A stretch of DNA of 64,000 nt, taken from the NCBI GenBank assembly GCA_014653385.1, contig JACWER010000008.1:1-64000 (forward strand), in the 5' to 3' direction. A program made the position numbers and the translations under genes. Positions within the stretch are counted from its first letter, which is position 1. Each line of letters begins with the position of its first letter. Source of the stretch: Pelagibacterales bacterium SAG-MED50. GTDB taxonomy: Bacteria > Pseudomonadota > Alphaproteobacteria > Pelagibacterales > Pelagibacteraceae. Of this stretch, positions 46,337 through 55,860 are shown one piece after another. The notes under the pieces are model-generated. The model saw nothing but the letters and a program-made list of their open reading frames with translations, had not been told where the DNA came from and made no database searches.

Positions 46337-46657
46337 ATGGCAAAAGTTACTTACAATACTCACGATAGCAAAACACATACAATTGATATTCAAAACGGAC
46401 TGTCAGTTATGGAGGGTGCGGTTCAAAATGATATCCCTGGTATTGATGCTGATTGTGGAGGTGGTATGGCATGTGCTACTTGCCACGTTTATGTAAATGA
46501 AGAATGGTTAGATAAACTTCCTACCAAAGAAGATGGAGAGGAAGATATGCTGGATATGGCATTTGAGCCTAAACAGAATAGTAGATTGAGTTGTCAGTTA
46601 ATTATTTCAGACGAATTAGATGGTCTAGTTGTAAATATTCCATCAAAGCAAGCTTAG
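46337..46657 (+). CDS. [2Fe-2S] ferredoxin
   Basis: 106 residues, adrenodoxin/putidaredoxin type. The cluster cysteines are in [17 protein letters not shown] and SRLSCQLI (C-x5-C-x2-C...C). An acidic interaction segment ([16 protein letters not shown]) matches ferredoxins that serve monooxygenases. It lies between the desaturase-like gene and the reductase, directly abutting the latter. Confidence 0.93.
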   Translation: MAKVTYNTHDSKTHTIDIQNGLSVMEGAVQNDIPGIDADCGGGMACATCHVYVNEEWLDKLPTKEDGEEDMLDMAFEPKQNSRLSCQLIISDELDGLVVNIPSKQA

Positions 46658-47674
46658 ATGAATAAAACAGATGTATTAATAATTGGAGCAGGACCTACTG
46701 GTTTATTTTGTGCTCATCAATTAGGAATTATAGGATTAAGTTGTGAGATAGTAGATAATCTTGATAAAGCAGGAGGTCAATGTATTGAGCTTTATCCAGA
46801 TAAACCAATTTATGATATTCCAGCGATACCTGAGTGTACTGGTGAAGAGCTAACCAATAATTTATTAAAACAAATAAAACCTTTTAATGCCAAATTTCAT
46901 TTAAATGAGAGAGTAGAGGAACTTAAAAAAGTTGAGAATAGATGGCATGTTAAGACAAGTGGTAAACAAGAATTTGATGTAGCAAGTATAGTTATTGCTG
47001 GTGGTGTCGGATCATTCGAGCCTAGAAAATTCCCATTAAAAGAATGTGAAAAATTTGAAGGAAAATCTTTATTTTATTCAATTAAAGATAAATCAATTTT
47101 TAAAGATAAAATAATCTCAATTTTTGGGGGAGGAGACTCAGCGTTAGATTGGGCAATTGAACTATCAAATACATCTAAAGTAAATTTAATCCATAGAAGA
47201 GATGGATTTAGCGGTGCAGAGTCTAGTGTTCAAAAAGTAAAAGAACTTAATGATCAAGGAAAATTAAATTTATATACAAAATATCAAATAGGCTCATTAA
47301 CAGGTAATGAAAAAATAGATTCAGTTAGCATTAAACATGATGATGGAGAAGTAAAAGAATTTAAAACAGATTATGTGCTTGGTTTCTTTGGTTTAATTAT
47401 GCAACTTGGGCCAATATTAGATTGGGGATTAAATATTAATAAAAAAACAGTTGAAGTAAATACAGAAAATTTTGAGACAAATATTGATGGTATATTTGCT
47501 ATTGGCGATATCTGTTCTTATCCAGGTAAACTAAAATTAATTTTATCAGGTTTTCATGAAGGCGCATTAGCTGCAAGAGGTTGCTTTAAGTACGCAAAAC
47601 CAGATGAAAAACTAAGATTTGAATTCACAACTACATCAAAAGCCGCACAAGAAAGACTTGGTATTAAGAAGTGA
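46658..47674 (+). CDS. Ferredoxin-NADP+ reductase, thioredoxin-reductase-like
   Basis: A 338-residue FAD/NADPH flavoprotein: LIIGAGPTGLFCAHQLG, GGQCIELYPDKPIYDIPAIPECTGEEL, SIFGGGDSALDWAIEL (NADPH site), GIFAIGDICSYPGKLKLILSGFHEGALAAR. The CxxC redox pair of thioredoxin reductase is absent, which fits the YumC-type ferredoxin reductase group. It starts on the base after the ferredoxin stop and overlaps the next gene by 4 bp. Confidence 0.9.
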   Translation: MNKTDVLIIGAGPTGLFCAHQLGIIGLSCEIVDNLDKAGGQCIELYPDKPIYDIPAIPECTGEELTNNLLKQIKPFNAKFHLNERVEELKKVENRWHVKTSGKQEFDVASIVIAGGVGSFEPRKFPLKECEKFEGKSLFYSIKDKSIFKDKIISIFGGGDSALDWAIELSNTSKVNLIHRRDGFSGAESSVQKVKELNDQGKLNLYTKYQIGSLTGNEKIDSVSIKHDDGEVKEFKTDYVLGFFGLIMQLGPILDWGLNINKKTVEVNTENFETNIDGIFAIGDICSYPGKLKLILSGFHEGALAARGCFKYAKPDEKLRFEFTTTSKAAQERLGIKK

Positions 47675-48300
47675 TAGAGCTTTTTACTGCTGATACGCCA
47701 AATGGTAAAAAAATTTCTATCATGCTTGAGGAAATTGGTTTTGAATATAAAGTAACCAAAGTTGATTTAGGTAATAATGATCAATTTAAACCAGAATTTG
47801 TAAAAATAAGTCCATTTAGTAAAATTCCTGTAATTACTGATCATGAAATCAATGAAAGCATATTCGAGTCTGGTGCAATTTTAATGTACTTAGCTGAAAA
47901 AAGTGGAAAGTATTATGATCAGCAAGATAGATTAATAATTAATCAGTGGCTAATGGCTCAAATGGGAACTGTAGGTCCTATGATAGGTCAGCATCACCAA
48001 TTTCATCACTATAATCCTGGTAAAAGTGAATTTGGAGAAGAGAGATATTTCAAAATCACAAAGAGAATATATCAAGAATTAGACAACAGATTAAAAGATT
48101 CTAAATTTCTTGCAGGAGAAAAATACACAATTGCTGATATAGCAACATGGCCATGGCTTGCAAGACATGAATGGCACGATATTGGTTTAAAAAATTATAA
48201 AAATTTATCAAGATGGTATTTAGAGATTGCTGAGCGAGATGCTGTGATCAAAGGATATAGATTTATGGATAAAGATTTAAAAATTCCTGACCTTGTTTAA
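47671..48300 (+). CDS. Glutathione S-transferase family protein (YfcG-like)
   Basis: 209 residues: a thioredoxin-fold N-terminal domain (MIELFTADTPNGKKISIMLEEIGFEYKV, KISPFSKIPVITD, ESGAILMYLAEKSGKYY) and a helical C-terminal domain (NQWLMAQMGTVGPMIGQHHQFHHY, GEKYTIADIATWPWLARHEW). The motif set is that of YfcG/YghU-type disulfide-bond oxidoreductases. The start is GTG, overlapping the reductase stop (GTGA). It may link the operon to glutathione chemistry. Confidence 0.9.
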   Translation: MIELFTADTPNGKKISIMLEEIGFEYKVTKVDLGNNDQFKPEFVKISPFSKIPVITDHEINESIFESGAILMYLAEKSGKYYDQQDRLIINQWLMAQMGTVGPMIGQHHQFHHYNPGKSEFGEERYFKITKRIYQELDNRLKDSKFLAGEKYTIADIATWPWLARHEWHDIGLKNYKNLSRWYLEIAERDAVIKGYRFMDKDLKIPDLV

Positions 48301-48305
48301 TTAAA

Positions 48306-49133
48306 TTATATATTTTTTAAAATAGTTGAATGGTAACTAATATGATCTTTGATAAATGAATTAATGAAATAGTAACCATGATCATATCCTTCATGTTTAT
48401 TTATAATTAAATTTTGTCCAACAGCATTACACTCACTAATAAAATCATCAATATAAAGATCTTTTAAAAATTCATCTTTTAAGCCAACATCAATTTTAAT
48501 ATTCTCAAATTTTTTATTAGATTTTTTTATTAATGTTATTGGATCATACAGATCTAGTTGATCATGATTATTTCCTAAATAGTTATCAAACATTTCTTTT
48601 GCAAATTCAGTTTTGTGAAGTGAACATATTGGAGAAAAAGCAGAGACCGTTTTGTATAAATCATTTTTAAGAGCACATTGAATGGCTCCACCACCACCCA
48701 TTGAATGACCGAAAATACCTACTTTAGACTTACTAAATTGAAAGTTATTAGAAATTAAATTAGGCAAATCTTTAGTAATATAATCATACATTTTATAATT
48801 TTTCGACCATGGGTCTTGAGTTGCATTAAGATAAAAACTTGCACCACACCCAAGTTTATAGTTTTCATTATCAGGAATATCTTCACCTCTAGGACTGGTA
48901 TCTGGAACAACAACAGCAATTTGATTTTCTGACGCAAATTTTTGAAAACCAGATTTTTGAATAAAGTTTTGTTCTGTGCACGTTATTCCACTTAAAAAAT
49001 ATAATAAGGGACAATCTTTACTCTCATCAGGCGAGTATACAGCAAAATTCATATTACAATTAGTTGTTAATGAAAAATGTTTATAAACTTCTTGATACCC
49101 TCGATGGGATCGATGCTTTTCAATTAATTCCAT
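48306..49133 (-). CDS. fghA: S-formylglutathione hydrolase
   Basis: A 275-residue esterase-D family protein: MNFAVYSPDESKDCPLLYFLSGITCTEQNFIQKSG, DTSPRG, LGCGASFYLNATQDPW, nucleophile GHSMGGGGAIQCAL, and the C-terminal HEGYDHGYYFI. It hydrolyses S-formylglutathione to formate and glutathione, the second step of formaldehyde oxidation. It lies 2 bp downstream of the dehydrogenase for the first step. Confidence 0.94.
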   Translation of the reverse strand: MELIEKHRSHRGYQEVYKHFSLTTNCNMNFAVYSPDESKDCPLLYFLSGITCTEQNFIQKSGFQKFASENQIAVVVPDTSPRGEDIPDNENYKLGCGASFYLNATQDPWSKNYKMYDYITKDLPNLISNNFQFSKSKVGIFGHSMGGGGAIQCALKNDLYKTVSAFSPICSLHKTEFAKEMFDNYLGNNHDQLDLYDPITLIKKSNKKFENIKIDVGLKDEFLKDLYIDDFISECNAVGQNLIINKHEGYDHGYYFINSFIKDHISYHSTILKNI

Positions 49134-49135
49134 TA

Positions 49136-50269
<1,134 letters not shown>

Positions 50270-50295
50270 TTAATCATTATTGTTATCAAAAATTT

Positions 50296-51369
50296 TTAAT
50301 TAGGTAACCAAGAATTATACAGTGGATTACCTTTTTTTATTGGAAGGTAGATATTTTTTCCCTCTCGTGATGAATTGTAAACTGCAGTAACAAACTCTAA
50401 AGATTCTCGTGCATTTAGTAAGGTGACTTCATCACTAGTATGTCCATCTAATTTTTTTGCTATTTCATCAAACATTCCTGCATACCAAGATTTTGTTAAT
50501 TCTACTTTAGACAAAATTTCATCAACTTGATTTTGTGTTACGGGTTCTCTTGCTAAAAATTTCCAGTCATCATCAGCTGGATTATAAGGTTTGTCAGGGG
50601 AACCACCAGATTCAACAGTTAAATTATTAAAACAAATTTTAATTCTACTAACATCTTCTGCAGCACCCAGTGTAATAGAGCTTGTAACCAATGCACCATT
50701 GCCCATTTCTATTGAAAGAGCAGCACAATCTTCTACTTCAATATTGTTTACTCGAGTTGTTAATTTTGCAAACACATTTGAAACTGGGCCAAAAATCATA
50801 CTTATAAGATCATGAATATGAATTGAATGACTTAAGATTGCACCTCCTTGTTCACCTTCCCATGTTCCTCTCCAAGCTTTAGAATAATATTCTTTTCCTC
50901 TATTCCAGTGAGTTTCTAATGAAGCAACCAAAGGTTTACCAGCCAATCCAGATTTAATAAGTGCTTTTAATTTTGAAAATCCAGGGCCATATCTATATTG
51001 AAAAACAGGGAAAATAATTTTGCCAGTCTCTTTGCTTATTTGACTTAATTTATCCACTTCTTCAAGACTTGATACCAATGGTTTTTCACAAATAACATGT
51101 TTGCCAGCTTTAAGTGATTTTTTACAAGCTGAAAAATGCAAATGAGGTGGAAGACAAATATCAATAATATCAATTTCTTTAATTTTTAATACATCTTCAA
51201 AATTAAGTGAAATTTTAATATCAGAGTTTGATGGTATTATATTATCGATAGATTGTTTTGTTAGTCCACAAATTGTATGAACATTAAATCTATCCGAAAC
51301 TTTTTTAAAATCTTCATAATGTTTAGCACCTATGTTGGTTCCTATAATGGCTACTTGATATTTACTCAT
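50296..51369 (-). CDS. Gfo/Idh/MocA family oxidoreductase
   Basis: 357 residues: Rossmann start YQVAIIGTNIGAKHYEDF, the catalytic motif VICEKPLVSSLEEVD (EKP), and a C-terminal domain with GGAILSHSIHIHDLISMIFGPV. NAD(P)-dependent sugar, cyclitol or related dehydrogenases belong here, and the substrate cannot be read. Its start overlaps the next upstream oxidoreductase gene by 4 bp, so the two are co-translated. Confidence 0.88.
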   Translation of the reverse strand: MSKYQVAIIGTNIGAKHYEDFKKVSDRFNVHTICGLTKQSIDNIIPSNSDIKISLNFEDVLKIKEIDIIDICLPPHLHFSACKKSLKAGKHVICEKPLVSSLEEVDKLSQISKETGKIIFPVFQYRYGPGFSKLKALIKSGLAGKPLVASLETHWNRGKEYYSKAWRGTWEGEQGGAILSHSIHIHDLISMIFGPVSNVFAKLTTRVNNIEVEDCAALSIEMGNGALVTSSITLGAAEDVSRIKICFNNLTVESGGSPDKPYNPADDDWKFLAREPVTQNQVDEILSKVELTKSWYAGMFDEIAKKLDGHTSDEVTLLNARESLEFVTAVYNSSREGKNIYLPIKKGNPLYNSWLPN

Positions 51370-52376
51370 TTCTTTTCTGCTATTTCTTGGGCTTTAATTG
51401 CAAGTTCCATTGTTAAATAGGTAAGTTCTTGAGAGCAAGCTGACTCAGTTCTATTTAATACATCATTAATTAAATTTCCAAAATATGGAAGCTTAACATC
51501 ACTACAATCTATATGTTTTACCTCTTCATTATTTGCATAATACAAATGATTTCCAGAATCAGATTTTGCTAGATCTGTATATTTTCTAATTTCAATAAAA
51601 CCTTTATCTCCAAATATAAATAATCTTCCATCTCCCCAAGTTGGAAGAGCATCTGGGGTAAACCAATCTAATCGAACGTATCCATACCCACCATTTCCAG
51701 TAAGATTAATTTCACCAAAATCTTGAAAACCTGGAAATTCTTTTTTAGTTGTATTTTCTACCATTGAATGAGTAATTTTAGCTTCATTAGAATTAGTAAA
51801 TACTAAAAATTGGTGAATTTGATGAGAACCTATATCGGTAATAATTCCACCATAACTTTCACGCTCATAAAACCAATCAGGTCGTTCATAATTTCCCTGC
51901 CTATGTGGGCCAGTGCCCATTGTTTGTTTTACTTTTCCAATTTTACCCTCAGCAACTAATTCTTCAGCTTTTGCAACTGCAGCTACATGAAATCTTTCTG
52001 AAAAATTTACCGACCAAATTTTCCCTGTTTTTTTTACGGTACGTTTTAAATCCTCAAGCTGATCTAATGTTGTGCAACCTGGTTTATCTACCATTACATC
52101 TTTACCTGACTTTAATGCTTCAATAGAAAGAGTTGCTCTATCTTTAGGAATTGATGAGATCAAAATCATATCTATTTTATTATCTTTTAAAATTTCACTT
52201 TTATTTTCTGCTCTTTTTATATTTGGATATTTTTTGTTAAATTCTTTTAATGTTAATGGAGAACCTTCAGTCCAAAAATGATTGCATTTACAACCTTCTT
52301 TGATCATTTCATCTAGCATGTCAAATATATGCCCGTGATCAATTCCTAATACTGCTAAATTTAAAGATCTTTTCAT
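51366..52376 (-). CDS. Gfo/Idh/MocA family oxidoreductase
   Basis: 336 residues: N-terminal NLAVLGIDHGHIFDML, EALKSGKDVMVDKPGCTTLDQLE (DKP variant of the EKP motif), and YGGIITDIGSHQIHQFLVFTNS. The first glycine motif (GIDHGH) is unusual for the fold and resembles members acting on bulky or acidic sugars. It lies in one strand with a second paralogue and a PhyH-type dioxygenase, which suggests a small catabolic pathway. Confidence 0.85.
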   Translation of the reverse strand: MKRSLNLAVLGIDHGHIFDMLDEMIKEGCKCNHFWTEGSPLTLKEFNKKYPNIKRAENKSEILKDNKIDMILISSIPKDRATLSIEALKSGKDVMVDKPGCTTLDQLEDLKRTVKKTGKIWSVNFSERFHVAAVAKAEELVAEGKIGKVKQTMGTGPHRQGNYERPDWFYERESYGGIITDIGSHQIHQFLVFTNSNEAKITHSMVENTTKKEFPGFQDFGEINLTGNGGYGYVRLDWFTPDALPTWGDGRLFIFGDKGFIEIRKYTDLAKSDSGNHLYYANNEEVKHIDCSDVKLPYFGNLINDVLNRTESACSQELTYLTMELAIKAQEIAEKK

Positions 52377-52379
52377 AAA

Positions 52380-53207
52380 CTAGTATGTTCCTTTTTTTGA
52401 CGATCCTTTATAAAAAATTTCTTGAAGATTGTCATTTTCTTGTTTTTTTATTTTAAGATCATTCTTATCCATCAATGATTTAGGTCTTTCAATTATTTCA
52501 TGGAAGTTATAATTATCTTTTCCTCTAGCTATTTGTACGCCATTTTTTCCTAATACTTGTTCAACATTAGTTCCAATATAACTCTGTATTACAAACCCTA
52601 TTCTTCTGTCGTCACTTTTATTAAGATCGGATCCATGAACTACAGTTGGATGATGTAAAGACATTTGGCCAGCTGTTAAAATTAAAGGTGTTGTTTCTTC
52701 TCTAGGCACATCTTTTACTGTTTGACCTCTAGTCAACAGGTTTCCTTCATTAAAATTTTGATCGTGTTGTTTAAGATTTTCTTTATGAGAACCTGTCCAC
52801 ATTCTCATACAACCATTGTGTTCATTAGAGTCAGTTATTGCAACCCATGCAGTTACCCAATTGAGTGGATCTAAACCAATATATTTTGCATCTTGGTGAT
52901 AACTAACAAATCCTTTTTCGTTTGGATTTTTTATAAAAAGAGTTGTTCCACATACTAGTATATTTTCACCAATTAAACTTTGAACAGCATCTAATATTTT
53001 AGGATTATGTGTAACCTCATCTAATAAAGGTGAAATTAAATGTGCATTATATCTGCCAGATTTTTCTAACTCACCAGGCATTTCTTTCTCAATCATTTCA
53101 ATTTCATCTCTGATTTGTTTTGCTTTATCTTTTGAAAAAATATTAATTGGAGAAACAAATCCTTTATCTTCATATTGTTTAAGTTGATTTGATGAAAGAT
53201 AAGTCAT
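52380..53207 (-). CDS. Phytanoyl-CoA dioxygenase (PhyH) family protein
   Basis: A 275-residue non-haem iron, 2-oxoglutarate-dependent oxygenase: iron ligands in VSYHQDAKYIG (HxD) and HHPTVVHGSDLNKSDDRRIGFVIQSY (distal His plus the 2OG-binding Arg). Bacterial members hydroxylate varied small molecules, for example ectoine or phosphonates, so the substrate is open. It is the first gene of the three-gene group that continues with two Gfo/Idh/MocA oxidoreductases. Confidence 0.88.
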   Translation of the reverse strand: MTYLSSNQLKQYEDKGFVSPINIFSKDKAKQIRDEIEMIEKEMPGELEKSGRYNAHLISPLLDEVTHNPKILDAVQSLIGENILVCGTTLFIKNPNEKGFVSYHQDAKYIGLDPLNWVTAWVAITDSNEHNGCMRMWTGSHKENLKQHDQNFNEGNLLTRGQTVKDVPREETTPLILTAGQMSLHHPTVVHGSDLNKSDDRRIGFVIQSYIGTNVEQVLGKNGVQIARGKDNYNFHEIIERPKSLMDKNDLKIKKQENDNLQEIFYKGSSKKGTY

Positions 53208-53269
53208 ATTATTTTAAAAATTTTATATGAGCTCAATAATTTCTTCAATAAATTATCTTAATTAAGTGT

Positions 53270-53719
53270 ATGCCAGAAGTATATAAACTTGGAATTTCAA
53301 ATAAAAGCAATCAACAAATCAACGAAGTAAACTCAATTGATGTTTTGGCTAATCAAGGGGTAGTTGGAGATAGACATTTTAAAGAATTTAATGACCCTTA
53401 TAATCAACTATCACTGATTGAGTCTGAAAATATAGATTATTATAATATTAAATTTGGATCAAATATCCCCTACTTAGATTTTAGAAGAAATGTTGTCACT
53501 AAAGGAATTCAATTGAATGATTTGGTAGGTAAAAAATTATTAGTTGGTAATGTAGAAGTTGAAGGTATTGATTTATGTCGCCCATGTAGACATTTAACAG
53601 AAGTTCTTGGACAAGATAATATTTTAAAAGAATTTTTAAGAAGAGGTGGTCTGAGATGCCAAGTGCTATCTTCTTCTAGTATTAAAATAGGTGATAAAAT
53701 AAAAGTTTTAGATTATTAA
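53270..53719 (+). CDS. MOSC domain protein
   Basis: 149 residues covering a stand-alone MOSC domain: GVVGDRHFKEFNDPYNQLSLIESENI, DFRRNVVTKGIQLNDLVGKKLLVGNVEVEGIDLCRPCRHLTEVLG, and the C-terminal GGLRCQVLSSSSIKIGDKI. The conserved Cys in DLCRPCRHL is the likely sulfur or molybdenum-cofactor contact. MOSC proteins move sulfur or reduce N-hydroxylated compounds with molybdenum. The partner is unknown. Confidence 0.88.
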   Translation: MPEVYKLGISNKSNQQINEVNSIDVLANQGVVGDRHFKEFNDPYNQLSLIESENIDYYNIKFGSNIPYLDFRRNVVTKGIQLNDLVGKKLLVGNVEVEGIDLCRPCRHLTEVLGQDNILKEFLRRGGLRCQVLSSSSIKIGDKIKVLDY

Positions 53720-53814
53720 TTACCAATTAATTTGTAAAAAGAAGTCAAAATACCATTTCCCGACAATTCAATAGCTAAAACAATAACGATGATTAGTATT
53801 AATTTTTTATTCAT
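53716..53814 (-). CDS. Tiny hypothetical membrane protein (32 aa)
   Basis: Too short for the ORF track. It translates as a short basic start, then one hydrophobic stretch (KLILIIVIVLAIELSG) and a short tail. Its ATG overlaps the stop of the next upstream tiny ORF (ATGA), which favours real coding. No known family recognised. Confidence 0.45.
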   Translation of the reverse strand: MNKKLILIIVIVLAIELSGNGILTSFYKLIGN

Positions 53815-53927
53815 CTAGTAAATACATATAATAACAGAACTATCCAAATAATGGGATAATAAATATAAATATATTTTTTAGCAAAAAGAAAAGAAATTGA
53901 GTTTGGCTTAGAATTTTTCTTTTTCAT
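53811..53927 (-). CDS. Tiny hypothetical membrane protein (38 aa)
   Basis: A 38-codon ORF absent from the ORF track, starting 9 bp after the dksA-like stop on the same strand. It has a basic start (MKKKNSKPNS), then a hydrophobic aromatic stretch (YIYIYYPIIWIVLLLYVF). It overlaps the following 32-aa ORF by 4 bp. Probably a membrane micro-protein. Function unknown. Confidence 0.45.
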   Translation of the reverse strand: MKKKNSKPNSISFLFAKKYIYIYYPIIWIVLLLYVFTR

Positions 53928-53935
53928 TTTTTTAA

Positions 53936-54457
53936 TTAATCATCAGCATGAACTTTTTCATTTTTTTCATGCTTTTCTTGAGCTGCAATAGTGTATTTTG
54001 CTACAGGTCTTGCAATTAATCTTTTTAATCCAATTGGCTCAGCTGTATCTAAGCAATATCCATAAATATCTTCCCTAATTCTAGCTAGCGCTTTATCAAT
54101 TTCAGAAATTAATTTAATTTGTCTGTTAATAGCTTTCATTTCTACATTTTTATCTGTGTATGAGCTTGCTTGATCTACTACATCTGCAGAAATGCTATTA
54201 TCATCCATACTTCCAAAATAAAGCGCTTCATTATTAGCTTTAACCAATTCTTTTTTCCATTCTGTTAATTTTATTCTGAAAAATACTTTATGTTTTTCAC
54301 ACATATATTTTTCAGTGTCTTTTGGAACGTAAGTTTTTGAAATTTTTATAGGAGCTTTAGAAACAGCTTTAGCTTTACTTGCAATTTTAGGCTTCGCTTT
54401 TTTAACTTTAGTTTTTGGCTTTGAAACTTTTTTTTTAACTTTAGTAGTCTTTGGCAT
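53936..54457 (-). CDS. dksA: DksA-family transcription factor with a degenerate zinc finger
   Basis: 173 residues. A lysine/alanine-rich, unstructured N-terminus of about 50 residues precedes the coiled coil (EKHKVFFRIKLTEWKKELVKANNEAL, DQASSYTDKNVEMKAINRQIKLISEIDKALARI) and the C-terminal globular part YGYCLDTAEPIGLKRLIARPVAKYTIAAQEKHE. Only the first of four zinc cysteines remains. DksA binds the RNA polymerase secondary channel and mediates the ppGpp response. Related zinc-less forms are known in alphaproteobacteria. Confidence 0.9.
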   Translation of the reverse strand: MPKTTKVKKKVSKPKTKVKKAKPKIASKAKAVSKAPIKISKTYVPKDTEKYMCEKHKVFFRIKLTEWKKELVKANNEALYFGSMDDNSISADVVDQASSYTDKNVEMKAINRQIKLISEIDKALARIREDIYGYCLDTAEPIGLKRLIARPVAKYTIAAQEKHEKNEKVHADD

Positions 54458-54535
54458 AGTTTAAATTTGAATTTCCGGAGTATATTCAGCAAATTAGGGG
54501 TGTCAAGCAAGCCTAATTGTTATAAATATTTATTA

Positions 54536-55858
54536 ATGACTAATAATACGAGAAATATAAATAATATTTATTATATTTTTATTATATCTCATCTTATATT
54601 CTGGACTTTAGTTCCATACTTAACAAATCATAATTTACCATTAGATACTATTGAGCATTTAGCTTGGGGTAGTGATTTAAATTGGGGATTTAATAAACAT
54701 CCTCCGATGGTTGCTTTTTTTCCAGAAGTTTTCTTTCAAATTTTTGGATCTCAAGATTGGGCATACTATTTGCTTAGTCAAATTTTTGTACTTATCTCTT
54801 TTTATTACGTATTTAAATTCTCTAAAGAAATTTTTAATAACGACTTATTAGGTTTAATCTCTTTATTATTAATTGAAGCAATTTATTTTTATAATTTCAC
54901 TACACCAGAATTTAACGTAAATGTATGTCAGTTACCTTTTTGGTCATTAACAGTATATTTTTCTTGGAAAATTTATAATAGTAGAGAGATAAAATTTACT
55001 GATTGTTTTTTAGTTGGATTGTTTGCAGCAGTAGGTTTTTTATCAAAATATTTATTTATCTATCTCTTAGCATCAATTGATCTTCTATTTATCTACCTAA
55101 TTTTTATTAAAAAAGAGAGAAAATTTGATTTTAAATATTTAATAACTGTAGAGGTATTTTTAATAGCTTTAGTCCCTCATCTAATTTGGCTGAATAACAA
55201 TGAATTTATTACTATAACATATGGACTTGCTAGAACTGGGTTAGAACAATCTAGTTTAATTGATCATATTAAGTTTCCACTTATTTTTTTGATAAAACAA
55301 ATTGGATTACTCACTCCATTCTTAATTTTGGTTTGGTTGCTAGTAAAAAAAGTAAAATTTAAGTTAAATCTTAAAGATAAGAAGTTACTTTTTTTATTAG
55401 CTATTAATATTCTTCCGATCATATTGATGTTTCTAACATCAGTCGTTACTGGATCTAAGATTAGAACAATGTGGATGACACCATTTTATTTATTTTTTGG
55501 AACTTTATTTGTCTATTTATTCCAAGCACAAATAAATATTAAAAAGTTAAAACCTTTTATGGTTGGATTTATCTTTTTATTTTTTTTATCACCTATACTT
55601 TATGCGTACGTTTCAATATCAAAAGATGATAAAAGAACAGATTATCCAGGTAAAGAAATTGCTATTAAAACTCAGTATGCATGGGATCAACAATTCAATT
55701 CTAAAATAAATGTTGTTTATGGAAATGAGTGGAATGCAGGTAATTTGTCATATCATCTTGAATCAAGACCAAAATGGGAAGGTTTAGTTGAAAGAGAAAA
55801 ACTTGATCAATTGAAAGATTATATGTGCCTTGATAATATTTGTGTTGGTTCAAAATAG
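54536..55858 (+). CDS. Membrane glycosyltransferase, ArnT/PMT (GT39/GT83) type
   Basis: The ORF track opens at a TTG (54467) very close to the divergent dksA start. The ATG at 54536 is more likely (MTNNTRNINNI...), giving 441 residues. About ten membrane spans are present. The first periplasmic loop has LPLDTIEHLAWGSDLNWGFNKHPPMVAF, with the acidic catalytic residue and the HPP motif of the family. These enzymes move sugars from polyprenyl-phosphate carriers to lipid or protein acceptors. The next gene is a GT2 that could make the carrier-linked sugar. Confidence 0.85.
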   Translation: MTNNTRNINNIYYIFIISHLIFWTLVPYLTNHNLPLDTIEHLAWGSDLNWGFNKHPPMVAFFPEVFFQIFGSQDWAYYLLSQIFVLISFYYVFKFSKEIFNNDLLGLISLLLIEAIYFYNFTTPEFNVNVCQLPFWSLTVYFSWKIYNSREIKFTDCFLVGLFAAVGFLSKYLFIYLLASIDLLFIYLIFIKKERKFDFKYLITVEVFLIALVPHLIWLNNNEFITITYGLARTGLEQSSLIDHIKFPLIFLIKQIGLLTPFLILVWLLVKKVKFKLNLKDKKLLFLLAINILPIILMFLTSVVTGSKIRTMWMTPFYLFFGTLFVYLFQAQINIKKLKPFMVGFIFLFFLSPILYAYVSISKDDKRTDYPGKEIAIKTQYAWDQQFNSKINVVYGNEWNAGNLSYHLESRPKWEGLVEREKLDQLKDYMCLDNICVGSK

Positions 55859-55860
55859 TC

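Noticed and set aside
54467-54535. Upstream extension of the ArnT-like glycosyltransferase
   Set aside because: The TTG start is only 10 bp from the divergent dksA start. The ATG at 54536 begins the membrane protein cleanly.
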